Shown one piece after another: positions 20,148-31,200 of a stretch of DNA of 64,000 nucleotides (position 1 is its first letter; the number at the start of each line of letters is the position of its first letter). Under the pieces are notes generated by a model that did no database searches, was not told where the DNA came from, and saw only the letters and a program-made list of their open reading frames with translations. The stretch spans positions 124,001-188,000 of the forward strand of contig JABLUY010000006.1 of the NCBI GenBank assembly GCA_013306675.1, in the 5' to 3' direction. This stretch comes from Thraustochytrium sp. TN22. Taxonomy: Eukaryota; Sar; Bigyra; Thraustochytrida; Thraustochytriidae. Position numbers and translations under genes: made by a program.

Positions 20148-22484
20148 CTACAAGAGGCAGTCCATGGGCACACGCCTGCGACAGCACTCAACATACATGG
20201 CATCCTCGCGGAAGTCATCCCATAGGCCTCGGAGGACCATGGTGCGGATCTCTTGGAAGGCGACGTCAAAGAGAAGGGCCAAGTCCACAGGCTTCGGAAG
20301 GTCACCATGAGAGGACTTGCTATTCAGCAGACACAGGTCCAAGGACGCCGCCGAGAGCGTCTCGAAGGCAGAGATGGTTGAGCGGCGCTGCGCGTCGGAG
20401 ACGTTGATTTCCATGGGACTGCCTGGAGCGATGAAGTGGTTGCATATTTCTTGCGCGAAGTGAAGCAGCTCGTACTCGTCGTGGGCGTCCGCGTCGAGCG
20501 CATTGAGGCGAAACTGACGCACCTTGATCAGGAAGAGGACGTTCTCCTCCTGGAACTTGCGCCGCGAGAAGCGCTTCAGCTGCATCGCTCCATAAGAGCT
20601 GGCCAGCACTTCGTCCAGCGTCAGGTCGCCCTCGCGGGACCCGGCCAGAATGCCAAAGAAGTTGGTCGGTCTGGTGGTGACGTCCTCGCGGTAGTTACCG
20701 AGCGTCCGAATAGTAGCCATAGTGCCCGCCCCGTCCTCCTTGACAAGGTGCTGCTGCTCGCCGTGGGCTGCTTGCGCCCCTCGATCCGCTGGCTTGGTCG
20801 TCATAGGAGGCGGTAGCGACGGCGGTGGCGGCGGTGGTGTAGGTGGCGGCGGCGGTGGCGGCGATGGCTCGCCCGAAAAAAGCGTCGATCGAGGCTGAGG
20901 GAGTGGGGCCGTGTTTGGCGATGGCGAACTGGCAATGCCAGCGGTCGCCATGAGCGGGCCCCGCACACCTGCGATGTGCGACACGAGAGTCGGCGGAGCG
21001 AGCGCCTCCGCGCCCCGCACCGTGGACTCCACGGGGTCCGAATTAGTGCGCCGCAGCATTGTTCGGTAGGTGGAGCTGCGCTTGAAGGCCGGCACAATGT
21101 GGTCACCGATGCGCTGGAGAACCTCGACACGCACCGGCTCAAGAAGAAGGCCGAGCCCCTGTGGAATCTCCTTCACCTCACCGTCCACGACCAGACCTCT
21201 GTAAAGCGCGTCCAGCGTCTCCACGCGCGGTCGCACGAGGTCTTGGTCGGGCGCGGCGTAGCGCAGAAGCACGCGGTTCAAGCGCCGGAGTGCGGCATTG
21301 CTGTCTTGTTGCGCCTCACAGAGCGCCTCAATCTCCTCGTGCAGCTCCACAACGTCCAGCTGCTGGCCCAGGACGTGACTCGCTCGGCGGCGGGCAGCGC
21401 GCGATGGCTCGCGCGTCAGAGCAGGCGACAAAGCGCCACCGCTCATCTCCGGGGTGAAGGTGTCAAAGTCCGCGCGCAGCGACCGCGCCGAGAAGAGGAA
21501 GTCGTTGAAGAATGTATGCTTGACCTGGTCATGCATAAGCTCATCGGCTTCGCGCGTAGAGTCTGGCCCATCTCCCACGAGGAGATCGTCCGCCAGAACT
21601 AGCGCCTCGCACAGGTCGTGAGCGCTGCCTGCGCGACTGGCACCGCTGCTGCTGCGTGTGTCCTTGGTTTCTTCGTCACTCTCGGCGCGGCAGCCGCGGA
21701 CGCTGAACTCGTTGTAGAGCGAGGTAAACTGCTCTGAGATGAGAAAACCTGGCATGAACTCGCACTTGAGCGCGTTGTGGATCTTGAGGTGCATGACTTT
21801 ACATGCATTCTCGACGATCTCCACCGAGGTTTGCGTAACACGGCCGGTTTTATCGACGCCAAGGTCGCTCAACAGGTCCTGCACGGTCAGGCGCGAGAGC
21901 ACCCCGAGCATTCGGTTTCCGGGGCGCTCGAGCTTGGTGTCTGTCAGAAACCCATCGAAGATGGACTGCGCGTGCTCCTGGGTGCCCTTGCGGCGGCGCT
22001 CCTCGTCCGGGCGGTGCTCAAAGGCATCGAGCGCCGACCAGGCTCGCAGAATGCTGCCTGCGTCCTCAGACAGCATGTAATCCTCAAAGCGATCGCGAAT
22101 GGTCTCCTCGTGCAGCACCCTCCGCAGGTACTGCTCCGAGAGGCGCCTACGGCGGTGCGCCGAGCCAACGGCGAACTCATCCTTATCCCAGTTTGTCTGC
22201 AGCTTCGGCGTGGACTTCCTCGACAGCGTGAAGCTGGACCTGAACGAGCGCGACGCCCTCAGACCCTTCGGCTGCGAACTCGAGTTCGTGCTGGACTGCG
22301 ACCGCGACCGCGCCCTGGCTCTGCCCGTGGCTGCCGCCGCGGCCGCGCGCTCCTCGTTGACCCACGTCGAGCTGCTGTGGAGCAGCTCCGGCCCCTCCTC
22401 GATCTCAGCACCCTGCGTCTCCGCCGTCTCCGCCGCGCCCTGCGCGCCCTGGCGCACGACGCCGCTGCTGCTCGCGCAGCCCAT
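20148..22484 (-). CDS. N-myristoylated, palmitoylated protein with two RGS domains
   Basis: 778 residues. The ATG at 22484 gives MGCASSSG, a strong N-myristoylation signal (Gly2, Ser6) with Cys3 for palmitoylation; the frame upstream of it has no other ATG. The first RGS-like helical bundle lies at ~105-270 (RRVLHEETIRDRFEDYML). The second, near residues 625-770, fits well: FQEENVLFLIKVRQF, GSPMEINVS, and a closing LWDDFREDAMYVEC. Between them are a Ser-rich linker, a helical block and a polyproline run (~PPPPPPPTPPPPPP). RGS domains speed GTP hydrolysis by heterotrimeric G-alpha, and the lipid anchor would hold the protein at the plasma membrane. The 3' end converges on the armadillo gene. 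The dual-RGS, acylated arrangement is uncommon; the second domain is the surer of the two. Confidence 0.85.
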   Translation of the reverse strand: MGCASSSGVVRQGAQGAAETAETQGAEIEEGPELLHSSSTWVNEERAAAAAATGRARARSRSQSSTNSSSQPKGLRASRSFRSSFTLSRKSTPKLQTNWDKDEFAVGSAHRRRRLSEQYLRRVLHEETIRDRFEDYMLSEDAGSILRAWSALDAFEHRPDEERRRKGTQEHAQSIFDGFLTDTKLERPGNRMLGVLSRLTVQDLLSDLGVDKTGRVTQTSVEIVENACKVMHLKIHNALKCEFMPGFLISEQFTSLYNEFSVRGCRAESDEETKDTRSSSGASRAGSAHDLCEALVLADDLLVGDGPDSTREADELMHDQVKHTFFNDFLFSARSLRADFDTFTPEMSGGALSPALTREPSRAARRRASHVLGQQLDVVELHEEIEALCEAQQDSNAALRRLNRVLLRYAAPDQDLVRPRVETLDALYRGLVVDGEVKEIPQGLGLLLEPVRVEVLQRIGDHIVPAFKRSSTYRTMLRRTNSDPVESTVRGAEALAPPTLVSHIAGVRGPLMATAGIASSPSPNTAPLPQPRSTLFSGEPSPPPPPPPTPPPPPPSLPPPMTTKPADRGAQAAHGEQQHLVKEDGAGTMATIRTLGNYREDVTTRPTNFFGILAGSREGDLTLDEVLASSYGAMQLKRFSRRKFQEENVLFLIKVRQFRLNALDADAHDEYELLHFAQEICNHFIAPGSPMEINVSDAQRRSTISAFETLSAASLDLCLLNSKSSHGDLPKPVDLALLFDVAFQEIRTMVLRGLWDDFREDAMYVECCRRRVPMDCLL

Positions 22485-23265
22485 CTCGCGCCCAGGCTCT
22501 CCGACTCCGAGTCGCTCCGCTCCAGCTGGGACGCGCGCGCGTCCCACTCGTCCGCCGTTCTCCGAGCCTCGCGGACAGCCGCGCCGCGCCGCGCCGCGCC
22601 GGGGCCCGCGCCGCCGCGCCCGGCCGCCGCGCGCGGCGCGCGCTCGAGGCCCGCGCCAGCCTGCGCGAGCCTGGACACCGAGCCTGGACACCCAGCACCG
22701 CGCCCTGCGCGAGCCTGACCGAACTCGCTCGCTCGATTTGATCGAGGTGCCAGGGCTCCACGTAACTTCCACTGCTAGCTCGTAGCTATCTTAGTAGTAT
22801 CTCCTTTGAGGTAATCGTTGGCACCTCCGTGCGCCGTGCGGCCGGGCGCCCGATCTGGCCGAGCTCGGCTGCGCAGATTGAGGCGCTCCGCGGGACTCGG
22901 AGTCGCGCAGGCCGCGGCTGCGCGGTGGCGGCGCGGCGGCCCGGTCGCGGACGCCGCCGCGCCGACCTGCCCAGGCTTGGCAGTTTGGCAGGCTGGCAGT
23001 CTGGCAGGCAGGCCGGCGGGGGCTGGGCCACTGCACTGCCGTGTCCGTGGCGACTCGGACTCGCAGCACTTCAAGTACAACTTGAAGTTGACTCGGGCGC
23101 TGCCTCCGAGTCCTCCTCGCGCGTGCCGTCGTCCGCACGATAGGCACTGTCGAGCTAGCTGGAGTCGAGCCCGGCGTCGTCGTAGACCCCGATCAGCGGC
23201 GGCCTCCAGAACCCGATCTCAGCGGCGGCCTCCAGAACCCGATCAGCGGCGGCCTCGGCGCGGCG
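22485..23265. promoter_or_regulatory. Divergent promoter region between the RGS and LRR genes
   Basis: 781 bp between two divergent starts, so both core promoters must lie here. AGCTAG-type clusters at 22773-22787 and 23153-23160 lie about 290 bp and 110 bp from the two starts. A run at 22980-23012 repeats the word TGGCAGGC. No TATA box stands out. Long open frames on both strands reflect the very high GC and I do not take them as genes. Confidence 0.5.
23191..23260. repeat. Two and a half tandem ~25-bp units in the LRR gene leader
   Basis: GATCAGCGGCGGCCTCCAGA repeats at 23191, 23215 (with a two-base insertion, GATCTCAGCGG) and, shortened, 23241, directly upstream of the start codon. Recent tandem duplication is the simplest reading. 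Confidence 0.8.
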
Positions 23266-25167
23266 ATGCGCGGCGGCGCGCGCCTGCGCGAGTACCGCGC
23301 GGAGCCCGGGGCGCGGCGGGCCGGCGGCGGCGCGGGCGGCGGCGCGGGCGGCGGCGCGGGCGGCGGGCGGCGGCCCGAGCGCGGGCGCGGGCGCGGGCGA
23401 GAACGCGGGCGAGGGCGCGAGCTGGCGCAGGTGCTCGCGGAGGAGCCGCAGCGCGTGGTGACGGCGCAGCGGTGCGTGCGCGCGAGCCACTGCGGCGTGG
23501 ACAGGGTCCGCGTGTCGAGGCTGCACGAGCGGTGCCTGGGCGTCAGCAAGCTGCTGCTGGGCGGCAACAGGCTCAGGGAGCTGGGGTGGGTGCGCGCCTT
23601 CCAGCAGCTGGAGGTGCTCTCGCTGGAGGCCAACGCCATCCGGACGATCGCGGATCTGGAGCCGCTGGCGCACCTCAGACGTCTGCGCAGGGTCTGCCTG
23701 GAGGAAAACCCAGTGGCGGACCTGCCGTTCTATGCCGCGCACGTCAAGCTCCTGGCGAGGTCCGTGACGGCGATCGACGCCAAGCCGGCGCCGTCGGTGC
23801 AGGAGGCCGAGGCGCTGCTGCGATACGACATCTCGGTCAAGGCCGTGCTGGTGGACGACCTGTGCCAGCTGCGAGGCCTGGAGCGCGCTTTGCTTGTGTC
23901 CAAGGTTCATGCGGAGCTCGTCGCCAAGACCGTGCGGTACCCGTCTCGCTCGGCTCCTCGCGCCGAGCGACGGCTTGCCATGCGCCAGCGCAGCTGGCAG
24001 TTTCGGGACCTGGCCGCGGCCGAGCTCCAGGAACTCACGCCGGAGTCACTCACCTCGGCCAAGATCGCCACGCTCATGCGGCTGTGGAAGCTCCATTGCG
24101 ACGGCGCGGACAGTCTCTTGGACACCCGTGGCCTGGACCAGGAGGTCATGGCGCGGGCGGCCGCCTCGATTCCCGCGGTCATGTACAGGCGCACGGGTCA
24201 CCTGTACACCGGTCGAGCGAGAACGAGCGGCGCGCGCCACCGAGAGGCGGCCCAAACTCGCGCTCAACCGCCGGCCGGCCTCGCGCCAGACTTTCGATGC
24301 TGGGAGACGCTCGCGTACGAGGCCGTCTCGCGCAGCCTCCGCGCGAGCGTGTCGGCCGCGTTGCTCGCGTGCGAGGAGCAGAGGGATGCGGACGCGGCCT
24401 GGCTCGCCACGAGGCCGCGGCTCGGCAGCCAGACCGCAGCGCGCCATGCCGCGGAGCTCGAGGCGGAGCGGGCGCTTGCGCGAATCTTCGAGCAGACCCG
24501 GGTTGGCGAGGACGTTGAGTGGATCCGTTCTCGCATCGGCAAATACGAGGACGACGTGCGCCGCACGCAAGCCTGGATGCGCGAGGAAGACGTCAGGGGC
24601 CTGTCCCCGCATTCTCCAGGCGTTGCAAGCAAGGGCGAAGCCGAGGCCGAGGTTGGCCTGGAGGCCGATCTGGCCCGGATGGACCGTCGACAAGACCTTC
24701 TGCACCACAAGCGACAGCAGCCGGGGTTTCAGAACGACTTCTTCTTCGACGAAGCCAGACTCTTTTACGCGGCGGAGGGCGAGGACGAGCTTCTGAATGA
24801 GGAGGAGGCCTCGGTCCCGGCGACGCCGGTCGCGATGCGCGGCGCAGACGCCGCAAGGGTCAATCCGCGGTCGCCCTTTGATGCACAGTCTTTCAAAAGC
24901 GTCGAGTCGGCACCAGGTCGCTTGCCGGGCGAGTACAGGCATCGGCCGCGTGTAGAGACGAATCGCCGGATGGAGCGGTACCTGAATGAGTCCGCGTCCA
25001 CCTTGCGTGTCTACTCTCGGAGCCCTAGGCTGACCCCGTTTGCCTCGGCAACCGCGGCGAGCGCGCGCAGCTACTTTGGTGACCTCGACACCGGGGCCGC
25101 TTCCGAGGCGCTCACTTTGGCTAGCGAGCATCTCCTCGAAGCAGCGGTAGCGCCAGAGCGGCTCTAA
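23266..25167 (+). CDS. SDS22-type leucine-rich repeat protein with Gly-rich N terminus
   Basis: 633 residues from ATG at 23266. The first ~50 are low complexity (GGGAGGGAGGGAGGG and RGRGRGRERGRGRE). Residues ~75-150 hold SDS22-like LRRs (LLLGGNRLREL, LEVLSLEANAI, LRRVCLEENPV) closed by an LRR-cap-like turn (FYAAHVKLLARSVTAIDAK). This layout is typical of ciliary and axonemal LRR proteins, but the long C-terminal part (~170-633, mostly helical and charged) is not one I recognise. Function beyond protein binding cannot be stated. It converges on the NACHT gene with only 68 bp between the stop codons. Confidence 0.8.
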   Translation: MRGGARLREYRAEPGARRAGGGAGGGAGGGAGGGRRPERGRGRGRERGRGRELAQVLAEEPQRVVTAQRCVRASHCGVDRVRVSRLHERCLGVSKLLLGGNRLRELGWVRAFQQLEVLSLEANAIRTIADLEPLAHLRRLRRVCLEENPVADLPFYAAHVKLLARSVTAIDAKPAPSVQEAEALLRYDISVKAVLVDDLCQLRGLERALLVSKVHAELVAKTVRYPSRSAPRAERRLAMRQRSWQFRDLAAAELQELTPESLTSAKIATLMRLWKLHCDGADSLLDTRGLDQEVMARAAASIPAVMYRRTGHLYTGRARTSGARHREAAQTRAQPPAGLAPDFRCWETLAYEAVSRSLRASVSAALLACEEQRDADAAWLATRPRLGSQTAARHAAELEAERALARIFEQTRVGEDVEWIRSRIGKYEDDVRRTQAWMREEDVRGLSPHSPGVASKGEAEAEVGLEADLARMDRRQDLLHHKRQQPGFQNDFFFDEARLFYAAEGEDELLNEEEASVPATPVAMRGADAARVNPRSPFDAQSFKSVESAPGRLPGEYRHRPRVETNRRMERYLNESASTLRVYSRSPRLTPFASATAASARSYFGDLDTGAASEALTLASEHLLEAAVAPERL

Positions 25168-25235
25168 GATATAGCAGCTGGCGAGCACAGTTCTAGCTTA
25201 CACACATCATGTTCTTATCATGGTAACGTTATTGA

Positions 25236-28200
25236 TCATACAGTATTGTCGGGCCCGAATACCTCTGTCCAGCGCCGGGTGTTGTACTTGCGCTCTTGCG
25301 CGTCCATAGCCTCCCATGGCTTGGCACCGCAGGCGCGAAGCGAGTCAATGAGCTCCTCGCGGTCCTTGTTGTTCTTTTCCAGGCCAAGTGCGATGCTCAG
25401 CGCTGTCTTGCCCTGTCCCGCCTTGCTGCCATACGGGGTTGCAATGTTAATGTTGGCGCCGGCGCTGAGGAGCAGGTCGATGCACTTGACCTGCGCCTTG
25501 TTCACAGCCACGTGCAGTGCGCAGGTGCCGAAGACAACATCGATGGGGGCGTCCGGGTCCGCGCCCAGATCGAGCAGGCACGCGACGGTGGAAGTGTGCC
25601 CTGCGACACAGGCGGCGGCGAGCGGGTTCACACCGATGCTGACGACGGCGTTGATGAGTTGATGTGCATCTTCGTTGCATACCTCAAGCAGCGACCTGAC
25701 GAAGCCGTCGCGGCCTTGGAGCGCAGACACGACGATGGCTTCGCCCGCCTCGGCGCCGGCGCGAATGAGCATGCTGGCGATCTCGTTGAAACCGAAGGAT
25801 GTTGCGACAAGCAAAAGCGAGTCGCCATTCTCGTTGGTCCACGTCGGGTCCATGCCATGGTCCAAGAGGAGCTCAACGCACTTGCGCGCGTTGTGCTCCA
25901 CAGCGTAGGTGAGGCAGGTGCCCCCATTGCGCGAGGTGACTTGGAGCATCGCCTTGACAGCCTCAGCGTCTCCGGCGGCATTTATGATGCGCTGGAGGGA
26001 CCAGCGCGCGTCGACGACGCACGCCCACATGACGGCATTCATACCGGTGGAGCCCACGGCTTGCAGCGCGTTCGGATCAGAGCGCATGATGTCCATGACC
26101 TCGGCTACGTCGTCCGCGTACTTGACCGCGCGGGCGAGCGCTGGCACGCTTTCCGGGTCCTCATCGGCGATGTCTTTGTCCGCGCTGGTGCTGACGAGCT
26201 TTCTGTAGCACTCAAGGTGGTTGCTGCAGAGCGCCGTGTTCATGGGACGCCACGCATGAATGTTGATTGAGCCGCGGAGCGCCTCGCTGTCATCGCGGCT
26301 GAGCAAGGCCATGAGCTCGTCCAGGAACTCGACGCGGTTCTTCTCGGCGGCGAGGTGGAGACAGGTGTTGTAGCGAACGTCGACGATCTTGACCAAGTCG
26401 AAGTCGTCCTCGTCCGCGTCGACGTAGCTCTCGTTGATCTCCTTGCGTAGATCCATGAGGGCGCGCAGACCGACCAGGCTTCCCTGGGTCGCGACGGCCG
26501 CCCAAACGGCCTTGAGCGCGCTCAACGTAGCCTGCACGTTATTGGTCTCAAGTGAGGTGACAAAGAGTCCTGAGAGCAGCATCTCCAAGGCCACCGTGCT
26601 TGTGCGTGCCAGGAGCTCGCACGTGCTGAGGAAGACGTCATGCCACCAGGCCCGCTCGAGCGCGTGACCGCCAAAGTAGGCTGCACACACGCTGAAGAAG
26701 GCAGCGCGCTGGTCCGCGTGCGCGGAGTGGCGTGCGAGCTGGTTCGTGATGCACTCTGCCGCCAGGTGCTCCTGAAGCGAGAGGTGCGCGAAGATGAGCT
26801 TGCGGGAGACGCCGCCTTCCCGTGAGCGGGCGGAGTTCATTGCCTGCGAGCTCCGCGTCTGGAAAAGCGGGACGAGGTCGCGGTCAATGCTACGCTGGAG
26901 AGCATTGTGAATGGCCACGATGCGTTCAGCAACGCGCTTGCGCTCCTCGGTACTTTCCTCCGGGTGCTGGGCTACAAGCGCGATTGCGACGGCGCCAAAG
27001 TGGTGGCAGTCCACCTCGATGTCCGACGCGCTGTGCACGAGAAGCGCCGCGTGCTGGAGGATGCTCCGCGCCAGTGGGTCCTGAAGCAGGCCGAGGTCCT
27101 GGACAATGGCCTTGTCCTTGCTCCCACGCTGGCGCTTGTACTTGGGGTCCACTTGGTGCAGCATCAGGTCCACCGCCATGGTAAAGAGCTTGGCCTTGGT
27201 CATGCCCGCCGCAGCCGTGTCGGCGGCCAGCGCGACGCTGTTCAAGGGGACATCCGACCCGCTTGAGACGACGGACAGACGCTTGGACGAGCCGCGGCCC
27301 TCGCCAAATACGCCCGAGGACGCCAGACGCTCGCTCTCAGAGGCGAGAACATGCACGAGGAGGCTCAGCATGAGTGGGTTCTGCGCCAGGGCCTGAAACT
27401 CGCGGCGCTTGATCTGCCGCTCCAGCCACGGCAGCGTCTCGGGTCCCGCGCCGTCCTTGCCGACAGCGACTCGGTGCTTGACGATGTCCTTGGCGAGGTC
27501 CGCGGAGAGCGGTAGGATGCGCACTGCTCGGAAGCCGGCGCGCTCGAAGGTGTCCTGGAAGTCTGCGTAGCCCGTCTCTCGCGAGGACACGATCGCACGC
27601 ACGTCGGGGTAGGCGGTCGTGTAGCGAAGGAGGAAGGCGGCAATCGCCTTGCGCGCCGGCCCAGCTTCGTCGAAGCCATCCAGGAGGAGAAGAACACGTC
27701 CGCTGAAGATGATCGACCGTAGAAAGGCGAGCTTGGCCGTGCCCTCGCCATAAAGATGCGTCAGGTAGCCCATGAGAAGGTCCTCGTCGGCATCTACGCG
27801 TTGCTCCTCGACGAGCCTGCCGACGTCAATGAGACGGATGCGCAGCGGCACGAGGGCGTGCCGACGGTTGCTCTGCGCCATGGCGCAGTGCACGAGGACC
27901 TGCCGGATGAAGACGGACTTTCCGCTGGCCGGCGAGCCGAGGAGCAGGATTCGCCGCGCCGACACGGGCCACACGGTCGCCGGCAGCATGGCGGCAAACT
28001 TCTGGAAGAACTCCGCATTGTTGTGGCCGTCCAGGTCATTGTAAAAGGCCAGCGCGGCGCTCCTGAAGCAGGCCGGCGAAACGAGCTCCACCTGGGCCTC
28101 GGCCTTGGCCTCTGCATCCTCGCACCCCAGCTCGAGGCGCACGAGCGTGAAGACGAGTCTTCGAAAGACGCTCTCGGCCGATGCGTAGCGCGCGGCGGGG

Positions 28201-31200
28201 TCTTGCAAGGCCGAGTACGGCGCCAGAGTCTCGACAAGGCCGCGCTCGAGCGAGACGCGCAACGTGAGGCACGCGTGGGCCATGCGCAGTTCGTCAGACG
28301 CGCAAAGCGCGGCGATGTCATCCGGGCTGATCAGAGGCGGGACGGAAAGACCTGCGACTGCGTCCAGAAAGACCTCTCGATACGCCTCAATGCGCCCAAA
28401 CATGTCGGCGACCGTCGCGGAGCTCTCGAGCGTGACCTTGGAGACGGAGAGCGGCGAGGTCGAGGCCGAGGCATCCCGACTGCCCGCGGACGGCGTTTGC
28501 GGAGGCTCCCCAGTGACGTTGTCCTGGCCCGCCGGGTTGGCGTCCACCTCGCTGGTGACCAGATTGATGCACTGATCCAGGACGGAGAGGCGCGAGCGCG
28601 AGACCGGGTCGACGAAGCTCGCGTCCTTGGCGCCGACCATGGTGAGGTGCTTGACCTGCTCGCGCAGAAGACTGTGCACGTGTTCCCAGACCTGGAGGTC
28701 ACGCGCCGCGCCCTGCGTAGATGTGAGCACGCTCGAGGCGCTCGGGACTCCGAGCGCACCGGGCGCGAGTAGGTGCATGAGGCGGCCAGCATGACCCAGC
28801 GCGCTAGCGAGCGCGAAGCGCTTCTGCACGAGGGAGACGTCGCCGAAGGATAGCGTCTTGAGCGCATAGTACAGACGACCCGCGTGCAGTTGCTCGGGAC
28901 TGGGTGCCTTGGCGCAGTAGGCAATCATGTGCTGGCGCAGCCGCGTAAGCACGTTCCAGAGCTGGTCGAGCGCGAGCGCGTCTGGAGCGGAGGGGTTGAG
29001 CTGAAGCGTGTCCAAAGCGGGCAGCTCGTGGAGGTCCGCATGGACGAGAACCTCAATAATCTTGGCGAAGGCCGCGTGACTGACGCCGCGCCGTGCCTTC
29101 TCGGACTGCAGTGGCGTATACTCGAAGAGCAGGGTGTTTTCTAGCTTGACGAGGTCCGTGAGGATCGGGTGCATGCCGGAGAAGGCAAAGTCGATGAGCC
29201 AGACGATGCACTCGGTGTCGATGAGAATATTGGCCCCGTTGAGATCACCGTGCACGTGACCCATGAGGCAAGCTTTGGGCCGCGACGTATCCAGCTCGTA
29301 TCGCTGAAGAATCTCCAGCACGCGCTGAAAGTAGTCCTTTACGTCCATGCGCTTGGCACCGGTCCACGTTTCGACGAGGTGACGCGCCTCGGGACCCATG
29401 AGAAGGCCCGCGACATCTGGCTCGCCCTGCGGGCCGTCCACGGTGAAGATGTGCCGCCTGATGGTCTGCGCGAGCGGGAAGCCTTGGTCGCTGAAGAGAC
29501 TGACTGGCTCCAGGGCGGCCCGCTCAACCGCGCCACTGCGCAGAATACTTCCAAAGACCTCACCCACGACGGTCTCGATCTCGCCAAAGACCATACTCTG
29601 GTCTGAGTATGACTCGTCGAAGCTCTGACCAAACTCGGATGAGGTTCTCACGGACGACGAGGTCGAGGTACGCTTGAGCATGCGAACTCTGGCGTGCTCC
29701 GCCTTGACGGACGCGAGGGCAGCGCCGGCGAGGGCGCCATCGAGCGATCCAAGCGAGCCGGACCGTTGCCGATGAAATTGGCCCCGCTGTGAGAGCTGCT
29801 GGTGGTTGTTACGGTGCACGCCGAGGCGACGCGCGTTCGCCGGGCTCTCCATCAGGGTCATGGGGTCGAAACGCCGCACAAGAGGACTCGGTGTCGTGCT
29901 GCCGGGCTGGCGCTGCCGTTGAACCGGCATGTGCTCACTGACGGAGCGCTGCGCGCTGAGGGTGGGGCGCGGGAGGCAGTCGTCGGAGTGAAAGCCCTGC
30001 GAGACCATATTCTTCCTACCGATGGGAGCCAGCTCCTTGAGCACGGGCGCCGACTCCTCCTCCTCTTTCTCCTCGTTCTCCGCCGTGCTCCCTTTCTGCT
30101 CAGTTGGGGCGGCGGCGGCCGCCGCCGCCGCGGCCACCGCGTGGTCCGAGTCCGAGTCCAAATGATCACGGTCTGGAAACTGGTGCGTCTGAACCAAGCC
30201 TTGGCACGTGGGATTCGGGAGCGACTGTACGGTGGCCGCGTCGCGCGCCCTGCCTCGAAGACCGCGGCGCGGGCGGGGCGAGCCGCCGGAGGCGCGCGGG
30301 GACTGCGCATCGCTGGCCGGCACACGCAGAAGCCTGACGATCTCCGTCATGAAGAGCTTGCGAAAGGTGCTGATCTGCGTGTTGTAAGCGCCAGCGCCAG
30401 GCAGACACCAGGTGGCACCGCAGAGTTCGATGCATACGGCATAAAGGTCCCCAAATGCGGTCTCGCGCAGCACCCGGGGCGCGTTTTCGCCGAGGAGGGG
30501 CCTGAACTTCTCCATGCGCATGAGCTCGTCCTGAAGTGCCTCGAGATCGTCAACCTTGACCACGGTGGGTACTTCGTCCTGGCCGTCCCACCGCGTGCTG
30601 ACACAGCGAAAGACCTGGGCGCCACTAAAGCCGCCACTGAGGGCCTCCAGTTTGACACGGCAGGCGTGAGGAAATAGTGCAAGGATCACTTCGCGGGTAT
30701 CCTCACTGAGGCGCTCGACGTCAGCGCCCTCCAGCACGAGCGGGCGGACCCTCTCGTTGACACGTTGGATCCACGCCGGCCCGAGGAGCTCCTGGTCGGC
30801 TGGCAGGTCGACGAGAATTTTCGAATCGACGCACTCCTCTTCAAACCCCCAGCGGTGCACGAGAGCGGCTCGCAGCGTGTGCACCGAGATCACGCCGCCA
30901 CTGGCGGTGGCGTCCAGGTCAAAGATAAAGGTGGACGACGCCTGCAGCGCAGTGGCGGCAGGCGGCGCCTTGTTTTGAAGCGAGGATGGTGTCAAGGTGT
31001 CCTCCTCGGTCTCGGTCACGGGGAGGTCCAAGCCGTTGCTTGGACCGAAGAATCCCATCTGGAGACTTGGCGTGTGACGGAACGGCGAGCTCACCTTGTC
31101 CTCGCGCAGCCACTGCCATACGCAGTCGCGCATCCGCCCGGTATGTGTGCTCTCAACGTTTGCGTGGAGATAGATACCATCGCCGAGCGCCTCAATGGCC

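Noticed and set aside
22485-22772. Extension of the RGS protein upstream of MGCASSSG
   Set aside because: The frame start is GTG, with no ATG, and the Arg/Ala-rich text is typical of non-coding GC-rich DNA; the acylation signal only works at the true N terminus.
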